Shown: in pieces, positions 62,301 through 64,000 of the stretch
Layout: each line of letters opens with the position of its first letter
Position numbering within the stretch: position 1 is the stretch's first letter
Made by a program: the position numbers and the translations under genes
DNA from: Eukaryota sp. TZLM1-RC
Taxonomy: Eukaryota; Metamonada: BaSk clade
Direction of reading: 5' to 3'
Assembly: GCA_040285825.1 (NCBI GenBank)
Contig: JAUPSS010000013.1
Span: 481,218-545,217 of the forward strand
Length of the DNA stretch: 64,000 nucleotides
The notes under the pieces: model-generated
The model's database searches: none
What the model saw: the letters and a program-made list of their open reading frames with translations, nothing else
Told to the model about the DNA's origin: nothing

Positions 62301-63928
62301 AGAGCAATTGCACTCTGACTACATTGTATCTTCAGAAAGACAACATTACCGATGAAGGCGCTAGTGCTCTCGCCCGTGCATTGGAGAGCAATTGCACTCT
62401 GACTACATTGTATCTTCAGGAAGACAACATTACCGATGAAGGCGCTAGTGCTCTCGCCCGTGCTCTGGAGAGCAATTGCACTCTGACTAAGTTGACTCTG
62501 CAGACCAACAACATTACCGATGAAGGCGCTAGTGCTCTCGCCCGTGCTCTGGAGAGCAATTGCACTCTGACTAAGTTGAATCTTCAGTCCAACAACATTA
62601 CCGCTGAAGGCGCTAGTGATCTCGCCCGTGCTCTGGAGAGCAATTCCACTCTGACTACATTGGATCTTAAGTACAACAAAATTACCGCTGAAGGCGCTAG
62701 TGATCTCGCCCGTGCTCTGGAGAGCAATTCCACTCTGACTACATTGGATCTTAAGTACAACAAAATTACCGCTGAAGGCGCTAGTGATCTCGCCCGTGCT
62801 CTGGAGAGCAATTCCACTCTGACTACATTGGATCTTAAGTACAACAAAATTACCGCTGAAGGCGCTAGTGATCTCGCCCGTGCTCTGGAGAGCAATTCCA
62901 CTCTGACTACATTGGATCTTGGGGTCAACAACATTACCTCTAAAGGCGCTAGTGATCTCGCCCGTGCATTGGAGAGCAATTCCTCTCTGACTACATTGAA
63001 TCTTGGGGTCAACAACATTACCTTTAAAGGCGCTAGTGATCTCGCCCGTGCATTGGAGAGCAATTCCTCTCTGACTACATTGGATCTTGGGGGCAACAAC
63101 ATTACCTTTAAAGGCGCTAGTGATCTCGCCCGTGCATTGGAGAGCAATTCCTCTCTGACTACATTGAATCTTGGGGTCAACAACATTACCTCTAAAGGCG
63201 CTAGTGATCTCGCCCGTGCTCTGGAGAGCAATTCCACTCTGACTAAATTAGATCTTCAGAAGAACAACATTACCTCTGAAGGCGCTAGTGCTCTCGCCCG
63301 TGCTCTGGAGAGCAATTCCACTCTGACTACATTGCATCTTGGGAACAACAACATTACCGCTGAAGGCGCTATTGCCCTCGCCCATGCTCTGGAGAGCAAT
63401 TCCACTCTGACTAAATTGGATCTTTGGGGCAACAACATTACCAATAAAGGCGCTAGTGCTCTCGCCCGTGCATTGGAGAGCAATTTCACTCTGACTACAT
63501 TGTATCTTCAGGAAGACAACATTACCGATGAAGGCGCTAGTGCTCTCGCCCGTGCATTGGAGAGCAATTCCTCTCTGACTGCATTGTATCTTGAGTGCAA
63601 CAACATTACCGATGAAGGCGCTATTGCTCTCGCCCGTGCTCTGGAGAGCAATTGCACTCTGACTAAGTTGAATCTTGGGGAAATCAACATTACCGATGAA
63701 GGCGCTAGTGCTCTCGCCCGTGCTCTGGAGAGCAATTCCACTCTGACTAAGTTGAATCTTCAGTCCAACAACATTACCGATGAAGGCGCCAGTGCTCTCG
63801 CCCGTGCTCTGGAGAGCAATTCCACTCTGACTAAGTTGAATCTTAAGTACAACAACATTAGCAATTCAACCAAATCCAAACTTCGACAAATAGAACCTAA
63901 TCGTGCTTCTCTTCAAATTTTCCTTTAA
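59324..63928 (+). CDS. RCC1-LRR fusion protein, 1,534 aa
   Basis: Single exon from ATG to TAA. Residues 1-150 are Ser/Pro/Asp-rich and disordered. About 150-515 form an RCC1-like beta-propeller: VKSISCGRFHSLLFTHSGEVYFWG opens it, several diverged blades follow, and VLAWGKNDEGQLGTGDLIDRPQPAKL closes it. About 515-820 hold a helical link and irregular, FNIP/LRR-like repeats (LPPSLVKLVLKG, LTALKELVLFDG). From about 820 to 1513 some 24-25 regular 28-residue ribonuclease-inhibitor-type LRRs follow (LDLxxNNITDEGASALARALESNSTLTT), then a short cap. No kinase, NB-ARC or TM segment. RCC1 folds often bind GTPases or chromatin and LRRs bind proteins; an intracellular sensor or adaptor is inference. Base composition of the repeats is richer in GC than the surroundings. 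Confidence 0.9.
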   Translation: MRQNQDSLPGDSASISCSGKESRDLGRPNPPLNHELEAPVAFQPVGSQNSCSQDASDVFHDSIPTTTILSSTIDEELRSPSHCSVDHCLPSDLPCSSPQSTFPPHSSDPQSDLKPDSNAHNRCPLHHASSDPSLEDPYASDQELAHFPDRSDKLVGVKSISCGRFHSLLFTHSGEVYFWGSSRSNGREYDYFDDTLTLSSFSNFIPTLLPFKEFDSLVSLLDSLFVWYFYLKGPEFMKYFDLWNIPYKLKEFYFPTCNCRNFPFSFFALTEGGKVIHFDGDTHIIIEGLNKIVFMSVCCRSFVAVDVNGVFFFHNTECVDYHSDGFCLDTASITTKIDVSKYITPRKPFRNSFFFSEDWLFIIDVNGDVWKFNNVRAFDHVDEIPFSNKPIKGPGLNNIVYISGSTCWCCSDLALRYNDGIYAAINNNGKVFVWGKLSRLSCLYNDIEQPICVEAFTNIEGVSLGHDFLFAYNKNTVLAWGKNDEGQLGTGDLIDRPQPAKLSFGSEILGIFLDPIQTMDSIFSGLIRLIYFEYLQYLKKLFGNHPYTKARFYTKCSVSKKVAKFSKEVINGFEFLKNPQHLNLNDYVWDLQLQLSFAFNGPSVINSRIKHLDFYYDTDVFDPQFLSFFPTVEVVKLGAMSGYYRRLSLNLTHLSNLKFLELNCSFIIEQLPPSLVKLVLKGDFEVTDLSNLTALKELVLFDGSSSERILEAQIPLPLSITILEVWLRNPVNIEIELPSIKELIIHEAIDTNITEQSFPSLEFIQLLGPERNLSISSLSPTKLYNQGVIKATKLIKNEYLVELSCFPWCFKYPYYRLFALTRALESDSTLTTLDLQYNNITSEGASALGRALERNSTLTTLDLRSKNITDEGASALARALETNSTLTTLDLRSNNITDEGASALARALETNSTLTTLDLHNNQITDEGAGALARALESNSTLTKLDLWGNNITAEGAIALAHALESNSTLTKLDLWGNNITNKGASALARALESNCTLTTLYLQKDNITDEGASALARALESNCTLTTLYLQEDNITDEGASALARALESNCTLTKLTLQTNNITDEGASALARALESNCTLTKLNLQSNNITAEGASDLARALESNSTLTTLDLKYNKITAEGASDLARALESNSTLTTLDLKYNKITAEGASDLARALESNSTLTTLDLKYNKITAEGASDLARALESNSTLTTLDLGVNNITSKGASDLARALESNSSLTTLNLGVNNITFKGASDLARALESNSSLTTLDLGGNNITFKGASDLARALESNSSLTTLNLGVNNITSKGASDLARALESNSTLTKLDLQKNNITSEGASALARALESNSTLTTLHLGNNNITAEGAIALAHALESNSTLTKLDLWGNNITNKGASALARALESNFTLTTLYLQEDNITDEGASALARALESNSSLTALYLECNNITDEGAIALARALESNCTLTKLNLGEINITDEGASALARALESNSTLTKLNLQSNNITDEGASALARALESNSTLTKLNLKYNNISNSTKSKLRQIEPNRASLQIFL
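61790..63865 (+). repeat. 84-bp tandem LRR-coding repeats inside the RCC1-LRR gene
   Basis: About 24-25 in-frame 84-bp units. Local expansions are visible: three identical units with LKYNKITAEGASD at 62650-62900, and a block of unit order (WGNNITAEGAIALAHAL, WGNNITNKGAS) at 62160-62330 repeated at 63360-63530. Antisense frames are open only through periodicity. Confidence 0.9.
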
Positions 63929-64000
63929 TAAACACATTTCAATCACTTTTATTGTCAACACAAAACCAATTACAAAAATCGTCAACACCACACAAATCAA
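63929..64000 (+). other. 3' flank of the RCC1-LRR gene
   Basis: Starts with AATAAA immediately at the stop codon region (TTTAATAAACAC), then AT-rich sequence. The window ends here. Confidence 0.4.

Noticed and set aside
61730-63741. Minus-strand ORFs across the RCC1-LRR repeat region
   Set aside because: Same periodicity artefact as in the first array.
1-64000. tRNA, rRNA or other structured RNA genes
   Set aside because: No convincing A-box/B-box pair or cloverleaf and no rRNA-like stretch was seen by eye; a tRNAscan/Rfam run would be decisive.

Overview
The window is nuclear DNA from an AT-rich, gene-sparse unicellular eukaryote. Evidence for this is a TFIIF beta subunit, a dynactin p50 (dynamitin) homologue, a Vta1/LIP5 ESCRT cofactor, a DeSI/PPPDE isopeptidase, a saposin-type protein and a possible SHIPPO-type flagellar-protein fragment. 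Most host genes are single open frames. The only intron I can suggest is a 48-nt one beside an AsnRS fragment. TAA, TAG and TGA all end genes, so I see no evidence for a variant code. The lineage cannot be named from sequence alone; a flagellate protist is the best guess.

Layout. 1-5,300: a small two-TM gene whose 3' half is copied as a near-perfect inverted repeat, then a LINE of family A inserted inside a LINE of family B. 5,300-7,100: DeSI-like and Vta1 genes. 7,100-12,750: palindromic element, LINE relic, a MULE DNA transposon complete in outline but with a broken frame, a Cys-rich gene and a small TIR element. 12,900-20,900: family-B relics, a 418-aa gene I compare with TIGR04141/DUF6119 proteins, a hypothetical gene and an 834-aa coiled-coil gene. 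21,200-27,200: DNA-transposon and Ty3-like relics around a second, nonsense-interrupted copy of the 418-aa gene. 27,400-33,800: stacked family-B copies ending just upstream of the dynamitin gene. 33,800-42,000: AsnRS fragment, PAP2-type phosphatase, recent family-B copy, family-A relic, TFIIF beta. 42,100-46,400: small repeats, a three-domain saposin gene with an in-frame stop, and a leucine-rich-repeat (LRR) array of about 19 units with two copied stops. 46,400-58,500: family-C relics, one whole family-A element of about 3.5 kb carrying two nested family-B insertions, two compact virus-like ORFs and a pogo-like transposase relic. 59,324-63,928: a 1,534-aa RCC1-LRR protein whose LRR units match the array 13 kb upstream.

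How it fits together. Host genes sit in small islands and are not arranged as an operon or pathway. The space between them is built by at least four related non-LTR retrotransposon families. Three of these carry a restriction-like endonuclease signature (RGD-X13-D) near the C-terminus, a feature of R2-like elements, yet their target-site duplications differ from copy to copy. Reciprocal nesting (A into B, B into A) shows overlapping activity. MULE, pogo and Ty3-like remnants add further layers.
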